A DNA stretch of 64,000 nucleotides from Novosphingobium sp. CF614 (GTDB lineage Bacteria > Pseudomonadota > Alphaproteobacteria > Sphingomonadales > Sphingomonadaceae). The position numbers and the translations under genes were made by a program. Of this stretch, positions 48,682-57,235 are shown piece after piece; position 1 is the stretch's first letter, and the number at the start of each line of letters is the position of its first letter. The stretch spans positions 1 to 64,000 of the forward strand of contig NZ_FOOR01000017.1 of NCBI RefSeq assembly GCF_900113255.1, given 5' to 3'. Under the pieces are notes generated by a model. It was not told the DNA's origin. It saw only the letters and a list, made by a program, of their open reading frames with translations, and searched no databases.

Positions 48682-51037
48682 GCCTAGCACGAATACCGGC
48701 ACCCAAGCGGTTGAGTATGTGCGCCACAGCTTGGCCGTGTGCGCGATCCCGCTCGGTCGCAAAGGCCCTACTGCAATAGGTTGGAACTTGCTTGAGAACG
48801 CGATCACCTGCCCCACTGCGGCGGCTACGCTGACAGGTAACGTCGGCCTGCTTCACGCTTGGTCCGGCACAATGGCGCTGGATGTGGATGACTGGGGCGC
48901 GGCCTCGGAATGGTTGCTGGCTCGTGGTGTGAACCTTGCACAGTTGTTCACGGCGTCTGACCGCGTGGAGATCGCCTCCGGGCGTGCGGGGCGCGCCAAG
49001 CTGCTCTTTCGGCTGCCTGCGGGCCTCCACACTCCTGTCCAGACATTGCAGGTCAAGGGCGGTGACAGCGGCATGACCTTGGAATTCCGCTGTGCCGATG
49101 CCAGCGGCAATTCGATGCAGGACGTGCTCCCGCCGTCGATCCACCCCGACACTGGCAAACCTTACCAGTGGGGCGGTTCTGGAGACTGGCGCAATCTGCC
49201 AGTCATCCCCGAAGTGCTCTTGCAGGTGTGGCAAGGCGAATTGGCGAAGCGGACGAAGGGCAGTGCTCCGGCTGCACCTTTGACGGTGCCGCCTGCATTC
49301 GCTCCCCAGAGCTTCGCACCCCATCCGGGTTTCGCCACGCTGGAGGAAAACCTCTGGGGTGTGACCGTGGTGGAGTCGGCACTTGATCATGTGTCGCCGG
49401 ACACTGATTATCCCACTTGGCGCAACATCAGCTGGGCCATCATGTCCACGGGCTGGAAGTCTGCGCCGCAAATTGTTCATGGCTGGAGCCAGTGCGCGCC
49501 GTTTCGCTATGACAGGGCTGCAACTGACACGCTGATCCGGAGTTTCGACCCGACGCGAGGCATTACGCTGGCCACCCTGTTCCACCATGCGAAGCAAAAT
49601 GGCTGGACAACACTCCAGCAATATCCCCTGGCGGTCGTCTCTTCGCCACCGCAGTCGTCCGCTCCCGGCTATGTCACTCCCTATCATCCGGTCGACTGGT
49701 CGGTGCATGGCGACATTCGCAACGCCCGGCATTTCGCAGCGATGTTTGGCGGACGGATGCTATATGTCCACGGCCACAATGAGTGGCTGCGCTGGTCCAA
49801 TGATCGGTGGGTGGTGTGCGATCAAGGGCAGGAAATTGAGGCGGTAAAGCAGGCGGCGCAAGCCATGATGGCTGATGCAGCGTTTAGCCTTTCCGTGGAT
49901 CAAGATCGGGGCAAGGGGCACGTCAGGGAGGCGGTAGCGGCTCATCGAATTTCGCGCATGAAAGCTGCTCTGGAACTCGCGCAATCTGGACCGGGGATGT
50001 CAACTGGACCTGCGGACCTTGACGCAAATCCTATGCTGCTGGGCGTCGGCAACGGTGTTGTGGACCTGAAGGTGGGCGCGCTGATCGCCAATCGCCCGGA
50101 AATGCTTATCACGCGTCACTGTGCGGCTGACTATGACATGGCGGCGGCATGCCCGCGCTGGCTCCAGTTCATGTCCGAGGTGTTCGGTGGCGATCTGGCA
50201 ACCATCGACACGGTGCAGCGCCTGCTTGGATACACTCTCACCGGCCTGAATACCGAAGAAATCATCGTCTTCTGCAGCGGCTTCGGGGCCAACGGCAAGT
50301 CGATTTTCGGCAACATCGTCAACAGGATCCTCGCCAGTTACAGCAAGGTTGCGCCTCACTCCCTGCTTGCCGCGCGACGGCGTGACGATCACGGCCCGCG
50401 TGGTGACATCGCCATGCTGGAGGGCGCTCGGCTGGTGTCGGTCAACGAATTGCCCGGCGGGATGCAACTCGACGAACAGTCCGTGAAGGCTTTGGCCGGG
50501 CGCGAGCCCATCTCGGCACGGGAACTGTACGAAAGGTTCCGCACGTTCGAGCCGCAATTCACGGTCTGGGTGCGGACGAACCATCGTCCCATCATCAAGG
50601 GCGATGACGATGGCATCTGGCGCAGGATCGTAGTCCTGCCGTTCCGGCAGAAGTTTGAGGGCCCACGGTGCGACAAGCACCTTGAAGCCAAGCTCTGGGC
50701 AGAGCGCGATGGTATCTTGCACTGGATGATCGAAGGGGCAGGTAGGTATCTCGCATTGAACAGCCTTGCCTTCAGCCCGACAATCCTTGCCGAGCAGCGC
50801 CAATATCGGCGCGATAGCGACCTGCTGGGCGAGTTTCTGGCCGACTGCACGGTGACCGATCCTGCGGGCCGGGTGCCGGACAAGGAACTGTTCGGTAGGT
50901 GGCGTCACTGGTGCGATGTCAACGGGCACAAAGCCGGGGGCAAAGCGACCTTTACCCAAAGGCTCGCTGAACGCGGCTTCCCGATCAGTCGCAGCAACGG
51001 GGATCGTTTCTACTCCGGCGTGCGGGGGGTGCCGTGA
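48671..51037 (+). CDS. Primase-polymerase / D5-like helicase replication protein
   Basis: 788 residues. The N-terminal prim-pol domain (about 1-200) has CAIPLGRKGPTAIGWN and the metal-binding TMALDVDDWG. A PriCT-2-like domain (about 245-330) has LDHVSPDTDYPTWRNISWAIMS. A D5_N/DUF5906-type region leads into an SF3 helicase with Walker A SGFGANGKSIFGN, followed by VSVNELPGGMQLDE and VRTNHRPIIKGDDDGIWRRI. A C-terminal winged-helix-like tail ends it. This is the replication engine of P4-like satellites and integrated plasmids. The ATG at 48671 is chosen because the upstream extension would translate the previous gene out of frame. Confidence 0.93.
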   Translation: MTAKPSTNTGTQAVEYVRHSLAVCAIPLGRKGPTAIGWNLLENAITCPTAAATLTGNVGLLHAWSGTMALDVDDWGAASEWLLARGVNLAQLFTASDRVEIASGRAGRAKLLFRLPAGLHTPVQTLQVKGGDSGMTLEFRCADASGNSMQDVLPPSIHPDTGKPYQWGGSGDWRNLPVIPEVLLQVWQGELAKRTKGSAPAAPLTVPPAFAPQSFAPHPGFATLEENLWGVTVVESALDHVSPDTDYPTWRNISWAIMSTGWKSAPQIVHGWSQCAPFRYDRAATDTLIRSFDPTRGITLATLFHHAKQNGWTTLQQYPLAVVSSPPQSSAPGYVTPYHPVDWSVHGDIRNARHFAAMFGGRMLYVHGHNEWLRWSNDRWVVCDQGQEIEAVKQAAQAMMADAAFSLSVDQDRGKGHVREAVAAHRISRMKAALELAQSGPGMSTGPADLDANPMLLGVGNGVVDLKVGALIANRPEMLITRHCAADYDMAAACPRWLQFMSEVFGGDLATIDTVQRLLGYTLTGLNTEEIIVFCSGFGANGKSIFGNIVNRILASYSKVAPHSLLAARRRDDHGPRGDIAMLEGARLVSVNELPGGMQLDEQSVKALAGREPISARELYERFRTFEPQFTVWVRTNHRPIIKGDDDGIWRRIVVLPFRQKFEGPRCDKHLEAKLWAERDGILHWMIEGAGRYLALNSLAFSPTILAEQRQYRRDSDLLGEFLADCTVTDPAGRVPDKELFGRWRHWCDVNGHKAGGKATFTQRLAERGFPISRSNGDRFYSGVRGVP

Positions 51038-51223
51038 CAATGCGGCACAGAGCAGGGAGGGCGGAATTGACCTTCATTTCCGTAAGGTTCTCCAATTCGA
51101 ACTTCACGATTGGATTTTGCTAAAAATGCTGCCCTGTCCGCCCTGCCTGCACTTCAACTATCGAAATTGAAGCTTGTGGCCTCAAAACCACTGCCACCAC
51201 CATCAAATAGAGAAAGACAGAGC

Positions 51224-51517
51224 ATGGGCACTGCGATGACAGCAGCATGGAGCAGGGAACTGCTTGAAGAGGCCGGCATGGATCAACTATCCAAACCGGA
51301 CCTGAAACAACGATTTGTCGCTTGGTTTGATAGCCAGCCGGAAATCAGCCGTAACCGTCCATACGCTATGGTCGAACTGGAGCAAGCGACCGGCGCACCC
51401 GGCAGGCAGCTTAGCGCAGTTCTATTGAGCCTCGGCTGGGAGCGCCGTCGCAAGTGGTCGAAAACAGGCCAGAGCCCCCGCTACTGGGTGCCGCCGACGC
51501 AGCGGTGGGGGGCATAG
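51224..51517 (+). CDS. Island hypothetical, winged-helix-like
   Basis: 97 residues from ATG 51224 (an in-frame TTG at 51110 could add 38). The C-terminal half (LKQRFVAWFDSQPEISRNRPYAMVELEQATGAPGRQLSAVLLSLGWERRRKW) has a winged-helix look, like the C-terminus of some primases and plasmid replication regulators. It lies downstream of the primase on the same strand. No firm family. Confidence 0.6.
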   Translation: MGTAMTAAWSRELLEEAGMDQLSKPDLKQRFVAWFDSQPEISRNRPYAMVELEQATGAPGRQLSAVLLSLGWERRRKWSKTGQSPRYWVPPTQRWGA

Positions 51518-51522
51518 TCCCG

Positions 51523-51747
51523 TCAACGAACGTTCGGGTCGTTCATGCGCTCCAAATCCATACACGCTTCGCCATTGCCTCGGTCACATTTGTCTGAAAC
51601 GTCGGAGTGGGCAGCGAAATAGGCAAGAAAGAGCCCAGCGACCGCGAGCCAATTGGCTTGGCTCATGCCGGATTTCCCTGCCGGAGATGTCCCCTTCAGA
51701 TGCCAAGCGATACCGCCGATTAACATGGCCACGCCGATCCAAAACAC
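51523..51747 (-). CDS. Small membrane protein of the island cargo
   Basis: 74 residues (67 from an internal ATG at 51726). Two membrane helices (WIGVAMLIGGIAWHL; NWLAVAGLFLAYFAAHS) are followed by a cysteine-containing tail (DKCDRGNGEACMDLERM) that would be extracytoplasmic. It is last in a minus-strand set with the 225-residue and 47-residue proteins. No family is recognised. Confidence 0.6.
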   Translation of the reverse strand: MFWIGVAMLIGGIAWHLKGTSPAGKSGMSQANWLAVAGLFLAYFAAHSDVSDKCDRGNGEACMDLERMNDPNVR

Positions 51748-51764
51748 TGGATTATCTCCCGCCT

Positions 51765-52442
51765 CTAAGGCTCGATCCCTCCGCCGTATTGTCCAATCGA
51801 GCGGTCGATGTCACGCCGAGGATCGATGGAAATGGAATCCTGCATCTGCGCCATCGGGTCCATCTCATAGCGCATCTGCTGTCCTGGATCGCTCAAGTCG
51901 TATTTATACGATGACCCCGACAGTCCCCTGTATCCGGCTCCCCCTGTGCCGCGCGCACTCACTGAACCCATGCCAGAAGCTTCATCAACGGGCCGATGGG
52001 CTGGGCCATAGTCCGAACCGCGTTGCGTTGGTGCCGAAGAATATGACGGCGTCGTGTGGCCCGGATAACGGATGCTCCTCGGTGACGCTTGCCCATTCAG
52101 AATTTGTGAGGCCACTGCAATGTCACGCAACGTCATCTTCGGATTGGATAAAATAGCATTCGCCGCACGCTCCGCCGGACTTAGAGGAATTGAGGACTGG
52201 AAGTTGGATTCGACGGTAGCGTCTCGGCCCGTGGCCCGGTCTGCAAGATACCGTTCCCGAGCTGCGAGCAGTTCCGGTGTATAATTGCCTTGTGGTCCGA
52301 CACCTGCGCTTGCCGCTGACGTTGGCAAGGCCAAAGGCGCTTCTTGAGGTATTCCCCACAACCCCTTCGCAAATTCGTTCGGGCCTACGGGCACCAATGC
52401 ATAGATCGCAGCACCGAGAATGTAAGGCCAGCTCTTGTGCAT
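51765..52442 (-). CDS. Exported or membrane-anchored cargo protein, hypothetical
   Basis: 225 residues. A short basic N-terminus and hydrophobic segment (SWPYILGAAIYALVPVG) are followed by a helical region (ELLAARERYLADRATGRDATVE, LSPAERAANAILSNPKMTLRDIAVASQIL) and a low-complexity Gly/Ser/Tyr-rich tail (GTGGAGYRGLSGSSYKYD). It is probably exported. It is the middle gene of the minus-strand trio and not recognised. In-frame codons upstream of ATG 52442 are ignored because of the neighbouring small gene. Confidence 0.65.
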   Translation of the reverse strand: MHKSWPYILGAAIYALVPVGPNEFAKGLWGIPQEAPLALPTSAASAGVGPQGNYTPELLAARERYLADRATGRDATVESNFQSSIPLSPAERAANAILSNPKMTLRDIAVASQILNGQASPRSIRYPGHTTPSYSSAPTQRGSDYGPAHRPVDEASGMGSVSARGTGGAGYRGLSGSSYKYDLSDPGQQMRYEMDPMAQMQDSISIDPRRDIDRSIGQYGGGIEP

Positions 52443-52505
52443 TGAACAATCTCCAGTCCTCAATGTGTTTGGCGCTTTACCAAGCTCTCATTTTCCAATG
52501 TGGCG

Positions 52506-52649
52506 TTATTCGCAGACAGTCGGGTTGGCGTGGCCATCCCAGTCGGTGTGGCAGTCCGATCCACTATCCGAGCTACCTCCACCCGAGCACATTCCAAGCA
52601 GGAGTAGTGCAGCAAAAATGGCGATGATTCCCCAACTCGAATCGCTCAT
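52506..52649 (-). CDS. 47-residue lipoprotein-like small ORF
   Basis: A short frame reading MSDSSWGIIAIFAALLLLG then MCSGGGSSDSGSDC and ending NPTVCE. It has a hydrophobic core of about 13 residues, a Cys followed by a Gly/Ser linker like a lipobox (LLLLGMC is imperfect), and two further cysteines in a short polar tail. AGGA lies about 4 bp before the ATG at 52649. It is first in the minus-strand trio, directly below the operator-like palindrome. It may equally be a small membrane protein. Confidence 0.55.
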   Translation of the reverse strand: MSDSSWGIIAIFAALLLLGMCSGGGSSDSGSDCHTDWDGHANPTVCE

Positions 52650-52675
52650 CGTCCTGCCCATCAAAGTTAGTGCGG

Positions 52676-52697
52676 TTTGGCAGGGAATAGTGCCAAA
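52676..52697. promoter_or_regulatory. Putative XRE operator TTTGGCA-N8-TGCCAAA
   Basis: A perfect 7-bp inverted repeat between the divergent cargo trio and the xre gene, 26 bp before the small-ORF start and about 60 bp before xre. The position suits repression of both promoters by the XRE protein. Confidence 0.55.
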
Positions 52698-52758
52698 AGG
52701 TTAACATGGGGCTTCATACTCCGTGGACGAGTAATCCGCTTTCCCGCGACTTGGGGCG

Positions 52759-53010
52759 GTGGACCCGTATTTGGACATCCTTGGGCAACGAATTCGCGCT
52801 GCGCGCCGGGAACTCGCAATGTCGCAGGAAAGGCTGGCGCATGAGGCGGGCCTTGATCGCAGCTACGTTGGCCGTGTCGAGCGCGGCGAGCACAATCTGA
52901 CTTTCGTCTCGCTCGTGAAGATCGCCCGCGCCCTGGGTCGCGATGTGGCCGCGCTGACCAAGGGGCTTCCAATCATTCAGAACGATGCCGCTGAGCCATC
53001 CGTCTATTGA
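52759..53010 (+). CDS. XRE family transcriptional regulator
   Basis: 83 residues: a single Cro/C1-type helix-turn-helix (LGQRIRAARRELAMSQERLAHEAGLDRSYVGRVERGEHNLTFVSLVKIARAL, residues 8-59) and a short tail. The start is GTG. It is the last gene of the island before the right junction, divergent from the cargo trio. It probably controls the island's own promoters. C.Ahd-type restriction controllers look similar, but no restriction genes are near. Confidence 0.85.
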   Translation: MDPYLDILGQRIRAARRELAMSQERLAHEAGLDRSYVGRVERGEHNLTFVSLVKIARALGRDVAALTKGLPIIQNDAAEPSVY

Positions 53011-53306
53011 TGCGCCGTGCCAAAATCTGGAAAATCCCCGCTTTTGAATAGTGCCCCGGAAATCCCAACCCAAAAATTCCGCGAGGCACCATCAAGACCC
53101 CCTCCCTTGGGTGAGATCGAATCCCCCCTCGGGGACCTCCCCGGAAAAAGGATTCCTTTTTGGCCTGCCCGGCTGTCTCGTCCCAGCACAGTAGTCGGTT
53201 GCCCGGCATTCATTCGGCAAGTAGCGTTCCGCCCTCGACTCACCTCGGTTGCGCGACTGGGGAAGGGCGAAGCCACTCGCGTTGCGAGCGCGCCGGGCCT
53301 CCAAAA

Positions 53307-53333
53307 GTGTGGGGGTGAATGTGGGGGGGGGGG
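53307..53333 (+). repeat. Right arm-type sites and poly-G tract
   Basis: GTGTGGGGGTG at 53307 and AATGTGGGGG at 53318 match the five copies upstream of the integrase. The second runs into eleven consecutive G residues, a slippage-prone homopolymer. Confidence 0.65.
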
Positions 53334-53391
53334 ATACGCGTATTTCAAAAAACTGATTAATTACAAATCAGTAATTCGATAGTTCTATACA

Positions 53392-53407
53392 AGCCCTGCC
53401 ACCACCA
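53392..53407 (+). repeat. attR-like imperfect copy of the tRNA-Tyr 3' end
   Basis: AGCCCTGCCACCACCA matches 45863-45879 (AGCCCTGTCCACCACCA) with one base missing. GTTC and other scattered positions to its left and TTCCCG to its right also match the left junction. Confidence 0.6.
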
Positions 53408-53526
53408 GCTTTTCCCGCGTCGGCCGGTCGATCTCGTCTCAAGAGGCTTGGTATGAGTTCGCTGCATATGCGTACAGCCCCGCCGGCGCTGGGCGCGGCA
53501 TTGCGGTGCCCGTGCGTACCGACTAG

Positions 53527-54285
53527 ATGAGGGCGATGCCTTCAGACATTCTCGATAATCAGGGTCGCGGCGAAGCTTCGTGGCAATGGCCCTCCATTCA
53601 CTCCGAGGGGCGCAAGTTCGGCGCCATTGCAGGGGTCGTCGCGCTCGCCGCATGGCTGTTGCTGGGCCCTTGGCTCGGTTGGCCGCTGGCGGTGCTCACG
53701 CTGTGCGTTCTCGCCTTCTTCCGCGATCCGGTGCGCGTCACGCCGCGGGACGATCGTTGCATCGTTGCCCCTGCGGACGGCCTGGTCACCCTCATCAGCA
53801 AAGTGCCGCCGCCGCGCGAACTCACCATCGACGATGGCGGCGGTTCGGCCCCGATGGCAAGCGAGGCGGTGACCCGCATCTCGATCTTCATGTCGGTGTT
53901 CGACGTGCACATCAACCGCGCGCCGATCGGCGGCACGGTGAGCCGCGTGATCTATATTCCCGGCAAGTTCGTCAATGCGGACCTGGACAAGGCGAGCGAG
54001 GAGAACGAGCGCCAGCATGTGCTGATCGAGCGCGGCGACGGCGTGCGCATCTGCTTCACGCAGATCGCCGGGCTGGTCGCGCGGCGCATCGTTCCGTTCA
54101 TCAAGCCGGGGGACATCATCGCGGCGGGCCAGCGCATTGGCCTGATCCGCTTCGGTAGCCGGGTCGACGTGTATCTGCCGGCGGGAACCGAGCCCCGGGT
54201 GCTGATGGGGCAGAAGATCGTGGCCGGCGAAACGGTGCTGGCGGAACTTGGCGCCGCGCCGACGATCGAGGGCGTCGCGCAGTGA
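53527..54285 (+). CDS. psd: Phosphatidylserine decarboxylase proenzyme
   Basis: Makes phosphatidylethanolamine from phosphatidylserine at the inner membrane. 252 residues of the short class. Two membrane segments are at about 35-65. [33 protein letters not shown] and the self-cleavage site Gly210-Ser211 in [11 protein letters not shown] (pyruvoyl group formed from Ser211) are visible. A second in-frame ATG is at 53536. It overlaps pssA by 4 bp. Confidence 0.95.
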   Translation: MRAMPSDILDNQGRGEASWQWPSIHSEGRKFGAIAGVVALAAWLLLGPWLGWPLAVLTLCVLAFFRDPVRVTPRDDRCIVAPADGLVTLISKVPPPRELTIDDGGGSAPMASEAVTRISIFMSVFDVHINRAPIGGTVSRVIYIPGKFVNADLDKASEENERQHVLIERGDGVRICFTQIAGLVARRIVPFIKPGDIIAAGQRIGLIRFGSRVDVYLPAGTEPRVLMGQKIVAGETVLAELGAAPTIEGVAQ

Positions 54286-55151
54286 ATTCCGCTGCGCCCG
54301 ACGAGCCCGACGGCTTCGCGGAAGGGCGCCCATGGCCGCGCCGCCGCATCGCGCGCGGGCTCTCGATGCGAGCGATCGTGCCCAATGCGATCACCGCAGC
54401 GGCGCTCTGTTCGGGCCTGACCGGCATCCGCTTCGCGATCGGCGGCGATTTCGAGCGGTCGGTGCAGGCGGTAATCCTTGCCGGGCTTCTCGACGGTATC
54501 GACGGACGGGCGGCGCGGCTGCTCAAGGCCGAGACCCGCTTCGGCGCCGAACTGGACAGTCTTGCCGATTCGATCTCCTTCGGCGTCGCCCCGGCACTGA
54601 TCGTCTACTTGTGGACGCTGAACCAGGTGCCGAGCCTGGGCTGGATGGCGGCGCTCGCCTTCGCGATCTGCTGCGTGCTGCGGCTCGCCCGCTTCAACGC
54701 GCGGCTCGACATGCTTGACCAGCCGTACAAGCGGGCGGGTTTCCTGACCGGGGTTCCGGCACCGGTGGGAGCGGGCCTCGCGTTCCTGCCGATGTACTTG
54801 TGGATCGCCAGCGGCCGCCCGGAATTCGCCAATCCGATCCTGGTGAGCGGCTGGATGGTGCTGATCGCGTTCCTGATGATTTCCAGCCTGCCCACCCTGG
54901 GCTGGTCGCGCTTGCGTCCGCCCAACAGCCTGCGCCTGGGGACGATCGCGCTCGTCGGCCTCACTGTCGCGGCGCTCCTGACCGAGCCGTGGTTCACTCT
55001 GGCGGCGATCACCACCGGCTATCTGCTGCTGATCCCGGTGGGGATCGCGACATACGCGAAAATCAGGCAGCAAGCGCCGGCGACCATCCAGATGCCTGTG
55101 GGGCCGACACCTGCCGATCACGCACAGGACGCGCCGCCCGGTCCTTCCTGA
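54282..55151 (+). CDS. pssA: CDP-diacylglycerol--serine O-phosphatidyltransferase
   Basis: Membrane CDP-alcohol phosphotransferase making phosphatidylserine. 289 residues, about six to eight hydrophobic segments, and the signature D-G-x2-A-R-x8-G-x3-D-x3-D as [23 protein letters not shown] (the last Asp is catalytic). The GTG start overlaps psd's stop, so Psd and PssA form one phosphatidylethanolamine operon. The C-terminal 30 residues are polar and overlap the convergent small gene. Confidence 0.94.
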   Translation: MNSAAPDEPDGFAEGRPWPRRRIARGLSMRAIVPNAITAAALCSGLTGIRFAIGGDFERSVQAVILAGLLDGIDGRAARLLKAETRFGAELDSLADSISFGVAPALIVYLWTLNQVPSLGWMAALAFAICCVLRLARFNARLDMLDQPYKRAGFLTGVPAPVGAGLAFLPMYLWIASGRPEFANPILVSGWMVLIAFLMISSLPTLGWSRLRPPNSLRLGTIALVGLTVAALLTEPWFTLAAITTGYLLLIPVGIATYAKIRQQAPATIQMPVGPTPADHAQDAPPGPS

Positions 55152-55338
55152 GCGCGGCGAGCGCGGGCAGCGGCACGCGCTCGACCATTTCCCAGCGAAG
55201 CTCCATCGCCCCCGGACTGGCCGCGAGCCGCGCGCGCAACCCAAGCGCCTGGCGGCCATAGCTCCGCCAGCTCGCCATCATGGTCCAGATCGAGGCCAGC
55301 GCGGCCAGGGCGAAGAGGCAAGCGGCGAATGCAGTCAT
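55063..55338 (-). CDS. Small membrane protein, hypothetical
   Basis: 91 residues. An N-terminal helix (MTAFAACLFALAALASIWTMMASW) is followed by a basic cytoplasmic tail ([38 protein letters not shown]). It is convergent with pssA and overlaps its last 89 bp, which lowers confidence. GGAACGG precedes the ATG at 55338. No family is recognised. Confidence 0.5.
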   Translation of the reverse strand: MTAFAACLFALAALASIWTMMASWRSYGRQALGLRARLAASPGAMELRWEMVERVPLPALAALRKDRAARPVRDRQVSAPQASGWSPALAA

Positions 55339-55688
55339 GACCGTTCCTTTCGAACCATCGCCCATGACTTGTCGCCAAGTCAGTGGACGGCTTGTGGATA
55401 AGGCGAATCTGTTCTACCAATGTTCCTTGGTGCTTTAGTTCCCTTTTTGTTCCCTACAAGTCAAGCGGAAATTGTTCGGCTACGGCACGGGCAGCGGCGG
55501 ACGGCTTCCGGCATCTTGTCGAACGCCATGGTGATAAGTGCCATATGATTGAAAGTTAAACGAAAATCTGCTCACCTCGTCGAAGGGTGCGGGCTTGGCG
55601 CCAGTGTCCTTCGGCAAGCTCAGGACAAGCGGAAGTAGCGCGATTTCCCGCAGTCGCACGGAGGCCCGCATCCGCGCCGGATCGGCCG
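55339..55688. other. Intergenic region with repeat, before rlmN 3' end
   Basis: 350 bp with no convincing gene. Positions 55575-55628 hold CGTCGAAGGGTGC and CCTTCGGCAAGCTCAGGAC, a degenerate inverted copy of the CTGAGCCTGTCGAAGG repeat. The part at 55380-55470 is locally AT-rich (GTTCCCTTTTTGTTCCCTAC) and could hold the promoter of the small minus-strand gene. Confidence 0.5.
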
Positions 55689-56969
55689 TCAGCCGAGCGC
55701 CTTTTCCTTTTCGGCATAGAGGCGTTCCAGTTCGGCGCGGCTCTTCTTCTCGGCGGCGGTCTTGAGCTGGCCGCAGGCGGCATCGATATCGCGGCCGCGC
55801 GGGGTGCGCACCGGTGCCGAGATGCCCGCCGCGAAGACGATGTCGGAAAAGGCGCGGACGCGCTCGGGACTGGAGCATTCGTAGGGCGCGCCGGGCCAGG
55901 GGTTGAACGGGATCAGGTTGACCTTGGCGGGCAGCTTGTACCGCTTGATGAGGCGGACCAGTTCGCGCGCGTCCTCGTCGCTGTCGTTCCTGTCCTTGAG
56001 CATCACGTATTCGAAAGTGATGCGCCGGGCATTGCTGGCGCCGGGATAGTCGGCGCAGGCCTGCAACAGTTCCTCGATACCGTACTTCTTGTTGATCGGC
56101 ACGATCTCGTCGCGCACTTCCTTGGTCACCGCGTGGAGCGACACCGCGAGGTTGACGCCGATCTCCTCGCCGCACTGCGCCATCCTGGGCACGACCCCGG
56201 AGGTGGAGAGCGTGATGCGCCGCTTGGAAAGGGCAAGCCCGTCGCCGTCCATGACGAGGCGCAGCGCGTCGCGCACATTGTCGAAATTGTAGAGCGGCTC
56301 GCCCATGCCCATCATCACGATGTTGGTGAGCAGGCGGCCGTCGGAAGAGTAGGAGCCCCCGTCCTCGCCATCCTCGTCGAAGTCGTCCAGGCCCGCCATG
56401 GTCCCGCCCCCCTTCGGCCACTCGCCCAGCGCATCGCGCGCCAGCATGACCTGGCCGACGATCTCGCCGGTGGTCAGGTTGCGCACCAGCCGCATGGTGC
56501 CGGTGTGGCAGAACCGGCAGTTGAGCGTGCAGCCGACTTGCGAGGAGACGCAGAGCGTGCCCCGGTCCGCGTCGGGGATGAACACCATCTCGAAGTCATG
56601 CCCGTCGGCGGTGCGCAGCAGCCATTTGCGAGTGCCGTCGGAGGAGTGCTGCGCCTCGACGATCTCCGGGCGGCCGATCACGAAGCGCGCGGCCAGCCAC
56701 GGGCGCATGGCCTTGGCGATGTCGGTCATCGCCTCGAAATCGATGACGCCGCGATGGTAGAGCCAGTGGAACACCTGCTTGGCCCGCAGCTTCGCCGCCC
56801 TGGCATCGAGCCCGGCGGTTTCGAACAGTTCGGCGATGCGCTTCTTCGGCAAGCCGATGAGGTCGACGCGGCCATCCTCGCGCGGGGTCACCCCTTCGAC
56901 GAGGCCGGGACGCGGGACGGGCACGGGATCGATGTGGCCGGGGATTTGCATGAGTTTCGTGTCTGGCAT
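55689..56969 (-). CDS. rlmN: Dual-specificity RNA methyltransferase RlmN
   Basis: Radical SAM enzyme adding methyl to C2 of adenosine in 23S rRNA (A2503) and tRNA (A37). 426 residues. [33 protein letters not shown], the radical SAM motif [12 protein letters not shown] (Cys-x3-Cys-x2-Cys), [10 protein letters not shown] and the C-terminal [22 protein letters not shown] carrying the second catalytic Cys are all visible. An Asp/Glu-rich insertion ([16 protein letters not shown]) is sphingomonad-like. The ATG at 56969 is used; further upstream sequence is intergenic. Confidence 0.95.
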   Translation of the reverse strand: MPDTKLMQIPGHIDPVPVPRPGLVEGVTPREDGRVDLIGLPKKRIAELFETAGLDARAAKLRAKQVFHWLYHRGVIDFEAMTDIAKAMRPWLAARFVIGRPEIVEAQHSSDGTRKWLLRTADGHDFEMVFIPDADRGTLCVSSQVGCTLNCRFCHTGTMRLVRNLTTGEIVGQVMLARDALGEWPKGGGTMAGLDDFDEDGEDGGSYSSDGRLLTNIVMMGMGEPLYNFDNVRDALRLVMDGDGLALSKRRITLSTSGVVPRMAQCGEEIGVNLAVSLHAVTKEVRDEIVPINKKYGIEELLQACADYPGASNARRITFEYVMLKDRNDSDEDARELVRLIKRYKLPAKVNLIPFNPWPGAPYECSSPERVRAFSDIVFAAGISAPVRTPRGRDIDAACGQLKTAAEKKSRAELERLYAEKEKALG

Positions 56970-57235
56970 GATTGGCGGCCATATAAAGCAAGTAGCGCGA
57001 TTTCGGAAGGGAGCACGATTCTTGCGTGCGCATGAGCGGGTGGGTCGCCGGAACGCAGGAAGGTGCGTTTGGTTCCCGCCCTCCGACGCAGCGGCGTGCC
57101 TTCCCACCGTCCGAGTGTTGCCCAAAAACACCAATCATTTCGTTATGTTAGGTTCATGAAACTTCGCCCCTCCGTCAGGCATTCCACGGGTCCAAGCGGG
57201 TGTGACCCCGTTCGTGGAGAAGATTGGAGTTAGGT

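Larger units (their letters stand above)
45863..53407 (+). mobile_element. tRNA-Tyr-integrated satellite-like/integrative element
   Basis: About 7.5 kb. The left junction is at the 3' end of tRNA-Tyr (AGCCCTGTCCACCACCA, 45863-45879). The right junction is the imperfect copy AGCCCTGCCACCACCA (53392-53407). Inside are a P4-like tyrosine integrase next to the tRNA, an excisionase-like gene, a primase-helicase, a divergent XRE regulator and unknown cargo. No structural phage, terminase or conjugation genes are visible. Base composition inside is visibly lower in GC than the flanks (estimated by eye). The right junction differs from the left by one deleted base and by flank mismatches, so the exact boundary is inferred. 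Confidence 0.8.
53011..53526. other. Right end of the island, non-coding
   Basis: About 515 bp. No gene is seen. It holds two GTGTGGGGG-type arm sites (53307-53327), an 11-nt G-run (53323-53333), an AT-rich stretch (53341-53390) and the right attachment repeat (53392-53407), then about 120 bp of chromosomal sequence before psd. Confidence 0.6.

Noticed and set aside
52435..52704. 89-residue plus-strand frame in the island
   Set aside because: It overlaps the better-supported minus-strand 47-residue ORF and the operator-like palindrome, and has no hydrophobic or domain pattern.
52759..53010. XRE gene as a restriction-modification controller protein
   Set aside because: No methyltransferase or endonuclease lies nearby. 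Autoregulation of the island is the simpler reading.
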